DNA of 64,000 nucleotides from Bacteroidetes bacterium HGW-Bacteroidetes-16 (GTDB taxonomy: Bacteria > Bacteroidota > Bacteroidia > Bacteroidales > F082), in assembly GCA_002840975.1 (NCBI GenBank), contig PHDN01000019.1, forward strand, positions 17,528 to 81,527. The letters run 5' to 3'. The notes under the pieces are model-generated. The model made no database searches, was not told the DNA's origin, and saw only the letters and a list, made by a program, of their open reading frames with translations. Positions 36,215 to 44,274 of the stretch are shown piece by piece (position 1 is the first letter of the stretch; every line of letters begins with the position of its first letter). The position numbers and the translations under genes are program-made.

Positions 36215-36870
36215 TATCCGGAACTTTTGTTTTTACAAGTTCTCCCAAAATTACAAATTTTTATTCTGTGAAAAGTCGTATTTAGGTATAGCATATTTTA
36301 TATAAAACTTCAGAACGGGGGATGAGTTGTGATCAATTACAAGATCCGGATAAAATCAAATGCCTTCACGATATGATCTTAGGAATTGCAAACAGAAAGG
36401 ATCATTAATTTGATATTGGGGAGTATTTTTTCTTCGGATCAAGAGGATAATTAACGTTTGTAAGTGTTTACAATTGTAATTTACAATTGTGGATTACGAA
36501 TGATAATTAACTCATTTAAAGAAGATATACAATTGTAAAAACTGAATTTAATACGACGAATAAATTTACATAGGTGTAGGTTTTAACATAGGTCAATCTA
36601 ATAATTAAATTATAATTATAATATTCATAAAACCAGTATTATAAAATGAATAATCAATAAAGCAGATTAAATAAAATTGATCATAAATTGAATTATAAAC
36701 TTCATTCAATATTGATATAATTAATTATATAACAATTAAATACAATATATTATCTAGATTATAAATTCGATTATTCATAATGTACAAATGTAAATTACAA
36801 TTGTTTTGTTTATTTTGTTACATTTGTAATCACATGCATGAAATATTGTTAACTTTGTAAACAAAAAATC
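36215..36870. promoter_or_regulatory. AT-rich 650-base control region with TTACAATTGTAA-type palindromes
   Basis: No gene is visible. Two groups of related palindromic sites flank a very AT-rich core (about 36540-36780). Left group: TTACAATTGTAA at 36468-36479, TTACAATTGT at 36481-36490, TACAATTGTA at 36528-36537. Right group: TACAAATGTA at 36783-36792, TTACAATTGT at 36795-36804, TTACATTTGTAA at 36818-36829. A -7 box TAACTTTG (36850-36857) follows 20 bases later, just before the XRE regulator gene. The sites look like operators for that regulator, with possible looping between the groups. Confidence 0.55.
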
Positions 36871-37338
36871 ATGCTGGATCGAATTAAAAAATTGATGGAA
36901 AAGCGGGGTTTGTCTCCTGCTCAATTTGCCGATGAAATTGGTTTGAAGCGTTCTTCCTTATCCCATATTTTATCTGGGCGTAACAACCCAAGCTTGGATG
37001 TGATCATGAAAATAAAAAGCAGATACGATGAAGTGAATACCGATTGGTTGCTATTTGGTGCCGGCCAGCCGGTGGGCAAGGAAGATAAAACCCGAAAGAG
37101 TGAAAAAGATGAACTAATAGAACCGGTTTTGCACGAAACAAAAAAGGCAGTTGGTCAGCAATTATTATCATTTGAACCGGATGACTCCAAGGTTACACTA
37201 AAACAGATGGTTCCAACCGCACAGGACAAACCCATTTCATCTTCAGCAGTTTCACATGAGAATGACAAAACAGCAAAAGCAGTAAGAATGGTGGTATTTT
37301 ATAGCGACCAAACCTTCGAATCTTTCGAAAGCAGATAA
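36871..37338 (+). CDS. XRE-family HTH regulator
   Basis: A 155-residue protein. An N-terminal Cro/C1-type helix-turn-helix (about 1-62; LSPAQFADEIGLKRSSLSHILSGRNNPSLDVIMKI is the DNA-binding unit) is followed by a low-complexity linker and a short C-terminal beta-like tag (VVFYSDQTFESF). The tag recurs in a Bacteroidota group of HTH proteins and is of unknown role. The repeated palindromes directly upstream suggest that it represses or senses its own promoter. Confidence 0.85.
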   Translation: MLDRIKKLMEKRGLSPAQFADEIGLKRSSLSHILSGRNNPSLDVIMKIKSRYDEVNTDWLLFGAGQPVGKEDKTRKSEKDELIEPVLHETKKAVGQQLLSFEPDDSKVTLKQMVPTAQDKPISSSAVSHENDKTAKAVRMVVFYSDQTFESFESR

Positions 37339-37366
37339 AAAAAAAAAGACCGGATCTCTCCGGTCA
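37338..37366 (-). terminator. Terminator of ndk
   Basis: GACCGGA (37348-37354) pairs with TCCGGTC (37359-37365) around a 4-base loop, and on the minus strand it is followed by a T-run (A-run 37337-37347). It ends the ndk transcript and abuts the XRE stop codon, so the convergent genes share this boundary. Confidence 0.88.
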
Positions 37367-37390
37367 AGTTCATCAGAATCAGGGTTCTAT

Positions 37391-37810
37391 TTAGAACCTT
37401 TCGAATTCAGAAAAGAAAAACGCACCCTCATTAACAGCATTTTCATCACTATCTGAACCGTGCACGGCGTTGGCTTCGATAGAAGTCCCATAAAGTGCCC
37501 TGATCGATCCGGCAGCAGCGTCAGCAGGATTGGTAGCTCCTATGTAATTGCGATAGTTGAGTACAGCATCTTCTTTCTCTAGGATGGCAGCCACTATTGG
37601 GCCTGAGCTCATAAACGAAACCAATCCTTCAAAAAAGGGCCTTTCGCTGTGAACAGCATAAAACTTCCTGGCCTGATCTTTTGTTAACCTGGTTAATTTC
37701 AGTGCTTTGATATGAAAACCACCTTGAGTAATTTTAGCAATAATGTTTCCCATGTTCCCATCGGCAATGGCTTTTGGCTTGATCATGGTAAATGTAATGT
37801 TTCCAGACAT
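37391..37810 (-). CDS. ndk: Nucleoside diphosphate kinase
   Basis: A 139-residue enzyme that transfers gamma-phosphate between nucleoside triphosphates and diphosphates. [17 protein letters not shown] opens the fold (K of MIKPKA). The catalytic His lies in [14 protein letters not shown]. The ATG at 37810 gives the family-standard start; the extension to 37870 overlaps the promoter, with a -7 box TATTTTTG on the minus strand at 37840-37833. Confidence 0.95.
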   Translation of the reverse strand: MSGNITFTMIKPKAIADGNMGNIIAKITQGGFHIKALKLTRLTKDQARKFYAVHSERPFFEGLVSFMSSGPIVAAILEKEDAVLNYRNYIGATNPADAAAGSIRALYGTSIEANAVHGSDSDENAVNEGAFFFSEFERF

Positions 37811-37970
37811 GTGTTTGATTTTAGATTTTTTGCAAAAATACTTTTTTTTGTCTAACCACCTAACCTTCAATAAGTGTTAGTTTATCTATTTACTATGTTG
37901 ATAATTAGTGTGTTACTAATGATGGACAGGTAAAACAAGATCAATGCATTTTTGCCTCAACTGGCAGATA

Positions 37971-38001
37971 TTGAGGTATTGTCTGCTTTTGTTTATCTTT
38001 G
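37971..38001 (+). promoter_or_regulatory. Promoter of the DHH phosphoesterase gene
   Basis: TTG at 37971-37973, a 20-base spacer and TATCTTTG at 37994-38001 match the Bacteroidota promoter layout. The expected transcription start (about 38005-38008) favours a translation start at 38027 over 38012 or 37952. Confidence 0.55.
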
Positions 38002-38026
38002 CAGCCTTCAAATGAAATTTCTTATT

Positions 38027-39058
38027 ATGCTGACTCATACCGAAAAAGAAGAGCTTAAGGCTTTATTAAAGACTAAAAAAAAGATTGTATTGTCATCGCA
38101 TTCCAATCCGGATGGTGATGCCATTGGTTCTTTATTGGCCATGTATTACTATTTAACAAACAAAGGACATGAGGTGTACATGGTTGTTCCCAATAAATTT
38201 CCGGAGTTCTATGATTGGATGCCAGGCAGTGATCTGATCATTAACTATGAAAAAAACGCAAAAAAAGCCCAACAGTTATTAAAGTCGGCTGATATTTTCT
38301 TTAGTCTGGACTATAATGCCCTCAACCGGATCGGCCCGGTTGCTGAATTTATTCCACCTTCGCCTGCCACGCGTATTCTGATAGATCATCATATTGATCC
38401 TGAACGTGATAAATTTGATTATTGTTATTCCAACACGGCATTTTCATCTACCGGCGAGCTCATTTATTCCTTTATTTCGACTTTAGGCGATATAAAGTTT
38501 ATCGATAAATCGGTTGCCGAAGCTCTTTATACCTGCATAGTTACTGATACGGGTTCATTTAGCTTCTCTTGCAACCGGCCTGAAACCTATGAAATTACAG
38601 CCGCTTTGCTCAAATTGGGGATAGATGCTGAAAAAATGCACCGATTGATTTATGATACATTTTCGGAGCAGCGTTTGCGCTTATTGGGTTTTGCTATCAG
38701 CAACAGAATGATTGTGTGGGATGACCTGCATACATCGCTGATTTATCTCACCAAAGCTGATCTAAGCAAATTCAATTTTGAAGTAGGTGATACTGAAGGA
38801 GTGGTTAATTATCCTTTGATGATGAAGAAGGTGAACCTGAGCATACTAATCACGGAGAAAGACAACAAACTCAGGCTTTCATTCCGGTCGAAAGGAAATT
38901 TTTCGGTAAATGATTTAGCCCGCAAACATTTTAATGGAGGTGGACACAGAAATGCTTCCGGTGGAAATGTAAACAAACCGGTAAAAGAATTAATCGATGA
39001 ACTAAAAGTGGTGTTGGATGATTACTCGAAAGAATTAAATTATGAACTTGTATACTAA
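38027..39058 (+). CDS. DHH-family phosphoesterase (NrnA-like)
   Basis: About 343 residues from ATG 38027 (348 from 38012). The DHH domain has SSHSNPDGDAIGS (about 25-37), FSLDYNALNRIG and the signature IDHHIDP. The DHHA1 domain has HFNGGGHRNASGG near the C-terminus. Relatives are NrnA-type bifunctional oligoribonucleases/pAp phosphatases that clear nanoRNAs with Mn2+. The 37952 frame start is rejected because a consensus promoter lies inside that extension. The following GTG gene starts 6 bases after the stop, so a three-gene unit with the two FKBP lipoproteins is likely. Confidence 0.92.
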   Translation: MLTHTEKEELKALLKTKKKIVLSSHSNPDGDAIGSLLAMYYYLTNKGHEVYMVVPNKFPEFYDWMPGSDLIINYEKNAKKAQQLLKSADIFFSLDYNALNRIGPVAEFIPPSPATRILIDHHIDPERDKFDYCYSNTAFSSTGELIYSFISTLGDIKFIDKSVAEALYTCIVTDTGSFSFSCNRPETYEITAALLKLGIDAEKMHRLIYDTFSEQRLRLLGFAISNRMIVWDDLHTSLIYLTKADLSKFNFEVGDTEGVVNYPLMMKKVNLSILITEKDNKLRLSFRSKGNFSVNDLARKHFNGGGHRNASGGNVNKPVKELIDELKVVLDDYSKELNYELVY

Positions 39059-39064
39059 TCTCAG

Positions 39065-39607
39065 GTGAAAGTTGTCTCCATTGTAATACCAATGCTTTTT
39101 ATAGCTATCCTTTTGGATTCCTGTTACAGAGAGGAAGAACGGGGTACAAACAGTAGTAATACCACCGCCAAGTCAAAAGAATCGCTGGTAGTCGTTAATC
39201 GGTATCTTACAAGGACCGAAGAAGAAGATATAAAATATTATATTGAGCGTCATGAGTTAAAGGTGGTAGAAACAGGTTCCGGTCTTCGCTATTCTATTGT
39301 GAAACAAGGAGATGGCTCTTCGCCTAAAAGAGGTGACCTGGTGACTCTCGAATACAAGGTTCGTCTGATTACGGGTGAATTATTGTATTCATCAGATGAA
39401 AGTGGTCCTTTGGTTTTTCAGGTTGGAAAGGGAGGCGTAGAAAGTGGATTAGAAGAGGCAATTTTACTTTTAAAAGTAGGCGACCGAGCAGTTATTATAT
39501 TACCTTCGCATCTTGCTTTTGGATTGCTCGGAGACCATAAAAAGATCCCCAAAAGAGCGACCATTATTTATGAAATTGATTTTAAAAAACTTAGTAAAAA
39601 GCAATAA
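39065..39607 (+). CDS. GldI-like FKBP-type prolyl isomerase lipoprotein
   Basis: A 180-residue lipoprotein starting at GTG. The signal peptide ends at LLDSC (Cys about 20). A spacer with NRYLTRTEEEDIKYYIERH (about 45-63) resembles the N-terminal part of the gliding protein GldI. One FKBP domain follows (about 83-177; GDLVTLEYKVRL, SGLEEAILLLKVGDRAVIILPSHLAFG). It would fold periplasmic or outer-membrane proteins. Whether the organism glides is not known from this window, so the gldI symbol is not assigned. Confidence 0.85.
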   Translation: MKVVSIVIPMLFIAILLDSCYREEERGTNSSNTTAKSKESLVVVNRYLTRTEEEDIKYYIERHELKVVETGSGLRYSIVKQGDGSSPKRGDLVTLEYKVRLITGELLYSSDESGPLVFQVGKGGVESGLEEAILLLKVGDRAVIILPSHLAFGLLGDHKKIPKRATIIYEIDFKKLSKKQ

Positions 39608-39610
39608 AAA

Positions 39611-40489
39611 ATGAAAAAAACGCTGTTATCAGTAGCCTTGGTGCTGGCCGCACTGGCTTTTTCTTTGGTTTCGTGTAATCAAGGAAACAATCTACCCGAT
39701 GGATTTAAAAAGAATGAACAAGGATTGATTTACAAGTACCATAACCATGGCACCGGTGAAGCATCTCCTAAAGAAGGCGACTTTGTCACCCTTTCGATGT
39801 CATATACCGATGGCGACACTGTACTCTTCGATAGTAAAAAACTCGGATATCCAATGAAACTACCCATGATTAAATCCACTTTTAAAGGTGATGTGTATGA
39901 TGGATTATCCATGATGAAAGTGGGCGATAGCGTTAGTATCATGTGCAACGCTGATTCCGTTTTCCTGAAACTTTTCAGGATGCCTTCTGTGCCTCCGGAC
40001 ATGGATTCTGTTAAGTATATATACTTTAACATGGGCTTGTCCAATATACAGTCAGCCGAACAAATTCAGCAGGAAAAAGAAGCAGAAACAAAAGCTTTGC
40101 TTGAAAAAGAGGCCCTGTTGCGTAACGAATTCCTGACAGCCAATTATCCGGATGCTGTTGCTTCCGAATCGGGATTGTATTTAATTTCTCTTAATAAAGG
40201 AAAAGGAAAAAAAGCAGAAGCGGGTAAAACAGTTAAAGTTCATTACACAGGGAAATTTTTAGATGGGTCTGTTTTCGACAGTTCCGTAGAAAAAGGCGAA
40301 CCGATTGAGTTTATCTTGGGTCAGGGCCAGGTGATTAAAGGTTGGGATCAAGGCATTGGCATGATGCAGGTTGGAGACAAAGCGATTCTCGTTATTCCAT
40401 CCGATTTGGCTTATGGTCCCGGTGGCAGAGGAAGTATCCCTCCATCTTCTACCCTGGTTTTTGAGGTAGAACTGATTGATGTAAACTAG
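39611..40489 (+). CDS. FKBP-type prolyl isomerase lipoprotein, two FKBP-like domains
   Basis: A 292-residue lipoprotein (signal ending LVSC, Cys about 22). The C-terminal FKBP domain (about 185-292) looks intact: VKVHYTGKFLDGSVFDSS, GQVIKGWDQGIGMMQVGDKA, IPSDLAYGPGGRGSIPP. The N-terminal region (about 32-148) resembles a second FKBP fold (GLIYKYHNHGTGEASPKEGDFVTLS spans about 38-62; YDGLSMMKVGDSVSIM) but lacks the usual aromatic active-site set, so it may only bind clients. It starts 3 bases after the GldI-like gene. Confidence 0.88.
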   Translation: MKKTLLSVALVLAALAFSLVSCNQGNNLPDGFKKNEQGLIYKYHNHGTGEASPKEGDFVTLSMSYTDGDTVLFDSKKLGYPMKLPMIKSTFKGDVYDGLSMMKVGDSVSIMCNADSVFLKLFRMPSVPPDMDSVKYIYFNMGLSNIQSAEQIQQEKEAETKALLEKEALLRNEFLTANYPDAVASESGLYLISLNKGKGKKAEAGKTVKVHYTGKFLDGSVFDSSVEKGEPIEFILGQGQVIKGWDQGIGMMQVGDKAILVIPSDLAYGPGGRGSIPPSSTLVFEVELIDVN

Positions 40490-40511
40490 AAAATTAAGAT
40501 TTATCTTGTCG

Positions 40512-40544
40512 ATCGTGGTAGCTTTGGTTACCACGATTTTTTTT
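40512..40544 (+). terminator. Terminator after the FKBP lipoprotein gene
   Basis: ATCGTGGTA (40512-40520) pairs with TACCACGAT (40529-40537) around an 8-base loop and is followed by T8. It closes the DHH-FKBP-FKBP unit. Confidence 0.92.
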
Positions 40545-40546
40545 GG

Positions 40547-40960
40547 TCACATATTATCAGGAATTACGAAATGTGAGAAATGTCGGGCAACGGTGGTTAA
40601 TAAATCAATGGGTTTATAAGGTTTACTAATATGGTCGTTCATTCCGGCGTTAAGACAATTTTCCTTGTCAAGCGGATAGTTGAAAGTCGTTACTGCGATA
40701 ATAACGGTAGGTTTTTTAATTCCGTTTTCCTTTTCAATTTTCCTGATGTGCATGGAGGCTTCTATCCCGGTCATCACCGGCATTTGTATGTCCATCAAGA
40801 TTAGATCGTAGGTTTTTTCCTTAAATAATTCTACACCGATTTTTCCATTTAAAGCCACATCCACCTCATGTCCGATTCTTTTAAAAAGGGTCGCAGCCAG
40901 CTTTTGGTTGATCAGGTTATCTTCGATAACAAGTATAGATAACGGTTTGCTATCGCTCAT
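40547..40960 (-). CDS. Stand-alone receiver-domain response regulator
   Basis: A 137-residue protein that is only a CheY-like receiver. The acidic pair is in VIEDN (E13, D14), the phosphorylated Asp is D57 in LMDIQMP, T91/T92 is in the switch position and K113 is in ISKPYKP. No output domain is present. The sequence is typical of receivers from hybrid-kinase phosphorelays. It lies 149 bases downstream of the EPS-operon hybrid kinase on the same strand, with its own minus-strand -7 box TACCTTTG (41011-41004). It probably takes phosphate from that kinase or relays it. Confidence 0.88.
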   Translation of the reverse strand: MSDSKPLSILVIEDNLINQKLAATLFKRIGHEVDVALNGKIGVELFKEKTYDLILMDIQMPVMTGIEASMHIRKIEKENGIKKPTVIIAVTTFNYPLDKENCLNAGMNDHISKPYKPIDLLTTVARHFSHFVIPDNM

Positions 40961-41109
40961 ATAGAATTATTCATTTAATTAATTTCTTTACCAAGAGATA
41001 TGCCAAAGGTAACTATCTTTGTTTAATCAGTTAGATGCTACTCTTTTACATTTCAGTAATTATCCAAAATGTTTCCCATTTTGGAATTTTTTTCCAAATA
41101 TACAAACTT

Positions 41110-43437
41110 TTATTCTTTCATTTCCAGCACTTGATTGATGGTTAACAGCAAATCGGTTTTTATGATTGGTTTTGCAATACATGCGGCAAACCCGTTTTCG
41201 ACGAGGTTCCTGGGTTCATCCGACAATGAATAGGCAGCTAAGGCCACTACAGGAACATATTGATAAGATGGATATTCAGATTTTATTTTTTGTAGAAATT
41301 GAATTTCATCTGTTGCATCAAGTACATTTACATCCATCATGATCAGGTCAACATGCTGGTTATTGATAGCTAACTCGTTCAACAGGGTTAAGGCCTGTTC
41401 TTTGCTTCCAACCACTTGAATTTGTGCCGTGTTTCCGAGTATTTTCTTTACAATCAATTGATTTAGCTTGTCAGGTTCCACCAATAGAATGCTCCTGTTC
41501 TCAATTCTTTCATTCAAAGTTTCATTCTTGTTATCAAAAGGTTGATTCTCGTTTGCAAGGGTAACTTTTTGATACTTCATTGGGAGTGAGAGGTGTACCG
41601 TGGTGCCAATTCCTTTTTCTGATTCCAGGTTAATGGTTCCTCCCAGTATTTCAGTTATTTTTTTTGTCAAAGGCAAACTAAGCCCTGCTCCTTGATAAAT
41701 TGTTGAATATCCCAATTTTTCTTTGCGATAGGGCTCAAAAACAGCCTGAATATAGGCTTTGTCGATGCCAATCCCCGTATCTTTAATCTGAATAACTACC
41801 TGTTTTTCGCCCTCATCATATTCGGCACTCATCTTGATATATCCTTTTTCAGTAAATCGGACCGAATTATCAAGTATCATCGTTAACATATTCTTAATGA
41901 GTTTAATATCCGATTCCATTAATGCCAATTCTCCTGGCGATACAACAATCCTGATACCTTTTTGAGAAGATAAATGGTCAAATTTTAAGGCCACCTCATT
42001 CATTAATTCATGGATATTGAATGTTGAAATAGTGACTTTTAACCTGTTAGAATTGATCAGGCTTAACTCGAAAAGGTTATTTAGTAGATCAATCAGGCTT
42101 TGGCCACTTTGCGTGATAGTTGAGGCATATTCGTAAAGTTCCTGGTTTTCCATTTCTGCCAGTTCGGTTTCGAGCAAAGAGGTAAAACCAAGAATGGTGG
42201 TTAACGGACTGCGCACCTCGTGACTAAGTTTGGTTAGAAACATGTCTTTGAGATATTCAGATTGTTTGGCAAATTCAATAGCCTGTTCAAGTTTTTGCAC
42301 TGAATATGCCTTCGCTTCCAATTCATTATTAATTTCTACAGTCGATTTATTTAACTGTTGATCAACCGCTATATTAAAATCAATTAATTCTGATTGAAGT
42401 TCCTCGTTGCTACTGTGTAGTTTTTCAATATTTAAAAGCAATTGTTTTCTGGTTTTCTTGCTTTTAGTTAATAAATACAACAAGATCAAGATGAACAATA
42501 CCAGAGAGAAGAACCAAAAATATAAGTAAGAACTCCTTTCTGTTTTAATTTCAGGAATATTTTCCAATATCAGGTTATAACGATTTTCTATTGAGGTGCG
42601 ATTTTGTTTGAATAATATTTTCTGTGTTTCATGGGCTGCCTCCAGAAATTCAAGTCCTAACAAGGTATCTCCTCGTTGAAGGGCGCTTCGGCTCAACTCA
42701 ATTAAAATGGTCTCTTTTTGTTCAAGGTTATCATGTAAACGATTCAAATCCAATGCTTTTTTAAGATATTCCAATCTTCGGTTTTGATCCCCGACCTCAG
42801 AATAGAACTTAGCCTGATGAAGATAGATGTTCTTAAGCATGTCGGGATTCTCAACCTGGGTTACCAACATTTCAGCCTTGTTTAATTGAATTTTCACACG
42901 GCTTGTGTCATTCATTTCGAAAAGGCCATCAACCAAATCCAATAAGGTATTCGTATGGAGCAGTTGGTTTTTGTTGTCACGAGCCAATATTTCCGCGGTT
43001 TCAAAATAGAGCATTGCTTTTTGAAACTCTTTTTGTTTCATATGTATATCGCCCAATTGCGACAGTGCTTTCAGTTGATCGGTGGTATCATTCGCGGTTT
43101 CAAATTTTCGTAAAGCTTCCTTTAGGATTTTTTCAGCCTGTTCGGGTTGATCGGCAGCCAACAGGTTAGACGCTTTTATGAGCAAACATTTCCCCAACAG
43201 GTCATCGCTCTCCTTAACAAATGGTTGGTCAATCAGGCTTTGGATAATTTCATTGCTTAGATTAGGGTCGAGGGGACTTATTTCTTCTGCTAACGTGCAG
43301 AAAAGCTGGCTGTTGGACAAGGAAGGCGGTGATTGTTGAAGCCTGTTCCATAATTGAATCCAGGTGGTATCAGCGCCAAACAGGGAACTTGTTGCTGTGA
43401 TCCAAAAAATAAAACCATATACCAGCCAGTTTTTCAT
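41110..43437 (-). CDS. TPR-containing hybrid sensor histidine kinase
   Basis: A 775-residue kinase. A signal peptide (about 1-21) precedes a periplasmic helical TPR sensor (about 30-290). One transmembrane helix (about 304-324) leads to a coiled linker, HisKA with KLSHEVRSPLTTILGF, HATPase (MILDNSVRF, DTGIGIDKA, GAGLSLPLT) and a C-terminal receiver with Asp in IMMDVNVLD and Lys in IAKPI. The receiver's acidic pair reads VEPD. It is the last gene of the exopolysaccharide block and overlaps the methyltransferase stop by four bases, so sensor and polysaccharide genes are made together. The stimulus is unknown. Confidence 0.9.
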   Translation of the reverse strand: MKNWLVYGFIFWITATSSLFGADTTWIQLWNRLQQSPPSLSNSQLFCTLAEEISPLDPNLSNEIIQSLIDQPFVKESDDLLGKCLLIKASNLLAADQPEQAEKILKEALRKFETANDTTDQLKALSQLGDIHMKQKEFQKAMLYFETAEILARDNKNQLLHTNTLLDLVDGLFEMNDTSRVKIQLNKAEMLVTQVENPDMLKNIYLHQAKFYSEVGDQNRRLEYLKKALDLNRLHDNLEQKETILIELSRSALQRGDTLLGLEFLEAAHETQKILFKQNRTSIENRYNLILENIPEIKTERSSYLYFWFFSLVLFILILLYLLTKSKKTRKQLLLNIEKLHSSNEELQSELIDFNIAVDQQLNKSTVEINNELEAKAYSVQKLEQAIEFAKQSEYLKDMFLTKLSHEVRSPLTTILGFTSLLETELAEMENQELYEYASTITQSGQSLIDLLNNLFELSLINSNRLKVTISTFNIHELMNEVALKFDHLSSQKGIRIVVSPGELALMESDIKLIKNMLTMILDNSVRFTEKGYIKMSAEYDEGEKQVVIQIKDTGIGIDKAYIQAVFEPYRKEKLGYSTIYQGAGLSLPLTKKITEILGGTINLESEKGIGTTVHLSLPMKYQKVTLANENQPFDNKNETLNERIENRSILLVEPDKLNQLIVKKILGNTAQIQVVGSKEQALTLLNELAINNQHVDLIMMDVNVLDATDEIQFLQKIKSEYPSYQYVPVVALAAYSLSDEPRNLVENGFAACIAKPIIKTDLLLTINQVLEMKE

Positions 43438-44261
43438 TTAGTTTTATCTTGATTAGGTGATTTATGTGCAATGTAGAGTTCTTCTTTTTTATTGAGGGCA
43501 TATTTGAAGAGGTGATTGATGTTCCATTCCTGAGTATAAGGACTTTGTTTTTCTACGAGAAATCCCACTGCTTCAAGCCTTTCCTTGTAATCTGGCCCAT
43601 AGACCCTCACATGGTCGAACTGACCGAATGCTTCGTGACGTTCTTCCGGTTTAATAATGGTGAAGTCTTCGATGGTTTTTTCAATTTTATTAGAAATAGG
43701 GACTTGAAGAATAGCGTAACCTCCTGGTTTTAATACCCGAAACAATTCGGCCATCGCTTGTATGTCATCCTCGATATGTTCAAGAACATGATTGCAGATA
43801 ATGACATCGAAGTTATTGTCAGGATAGGGGATCGATAACAGGTCGAAAAACGAAATTCCTGCCGGGTAATACGATCCTTCAGCATACTTTGTACCTATTA
43901 AATAGGTTAGGTTGGTGGACTTTTTAAAGATACGATGAAGTGAAGGTTCGGGGCTGATGTGAAGCACGCGATTGGAGTTGTTAAAAAATTGTGTCCTGTT
44001 TATTAAATATAAAAATACCAATCTGTCGCGGTCGGTACTTAAGCAATACGGGCAAATGTTATGAAGGCGATATCCTGCACCTATGATTTCAAGTTTATTA
44101 ATCACATCAGCATGAAAACCCCCGGGCAACATTTTTCGGAAACTGTGTTTGCATACGGGGCATTCTACAGCGCTTCCTTGATAATAAAACAGCCTTCCAA
44201 ACAGAAACACTTTCTTCGTCAATTGTTTTACTGATATTTTAAATTTTGGGGCGAAACACAT
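43434..44261 (-). CDS. SAM-dependent methyltransferase with Cys-rich N-terminus
   Basis: A 275-residue protein. The first ~80 residues hold two CxxC pairs (CPVC about 34-37, CPYC about 71-74) that could bind zinc. The class I SAM methyltransferase core follows: FFDLLSIPYPDNNFDVIICNHVLEHI (about 137-162) and LFRVLKPGGYAILQVP. The usual glycine-rich SAM loop is replaced by LHISPEPSLHRIF, a form seen in a group of capsule-locus methyltransferases. It probably methylates a sugar of the repeat unit, which is inferred from context. It is coupled to the downstream kinase. Confidence 0.82.
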   Translation of the reverse strand: MCFAPKFKISVKQLTKKVFLFGRLFYYQGSAVECPVCKHSFRKMLPGGFHADVINKLEIIGAGYRLHNICPYCLSTDRDRLVFLYLINRTQFFNNSNRVLHISPEPSLHRIFKKSTNLTYLIGTKYAEGSYYPAGISFFDLLSIPYPDNNFDVIICNHVLEHIEDDIQAMAELFRVLKPGGYAILQVPISNKIEKTIEDFTIIKPEERHEAFGQFDHVRVYGPDYKERLEAVGFLVEKQSPYTQEWNINHLFKYALNKKEELYIAHKSPNQDKTK

Positions 44262-44274
44262 GGCTGTATATTGA

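Noticed and set aside
41014..41021. TATCTTTG on the + strand
   Set aside because: It matches the -7 consensus, but there is no + strand gene downstream before the minus-strand kinase, so it is probably chance.
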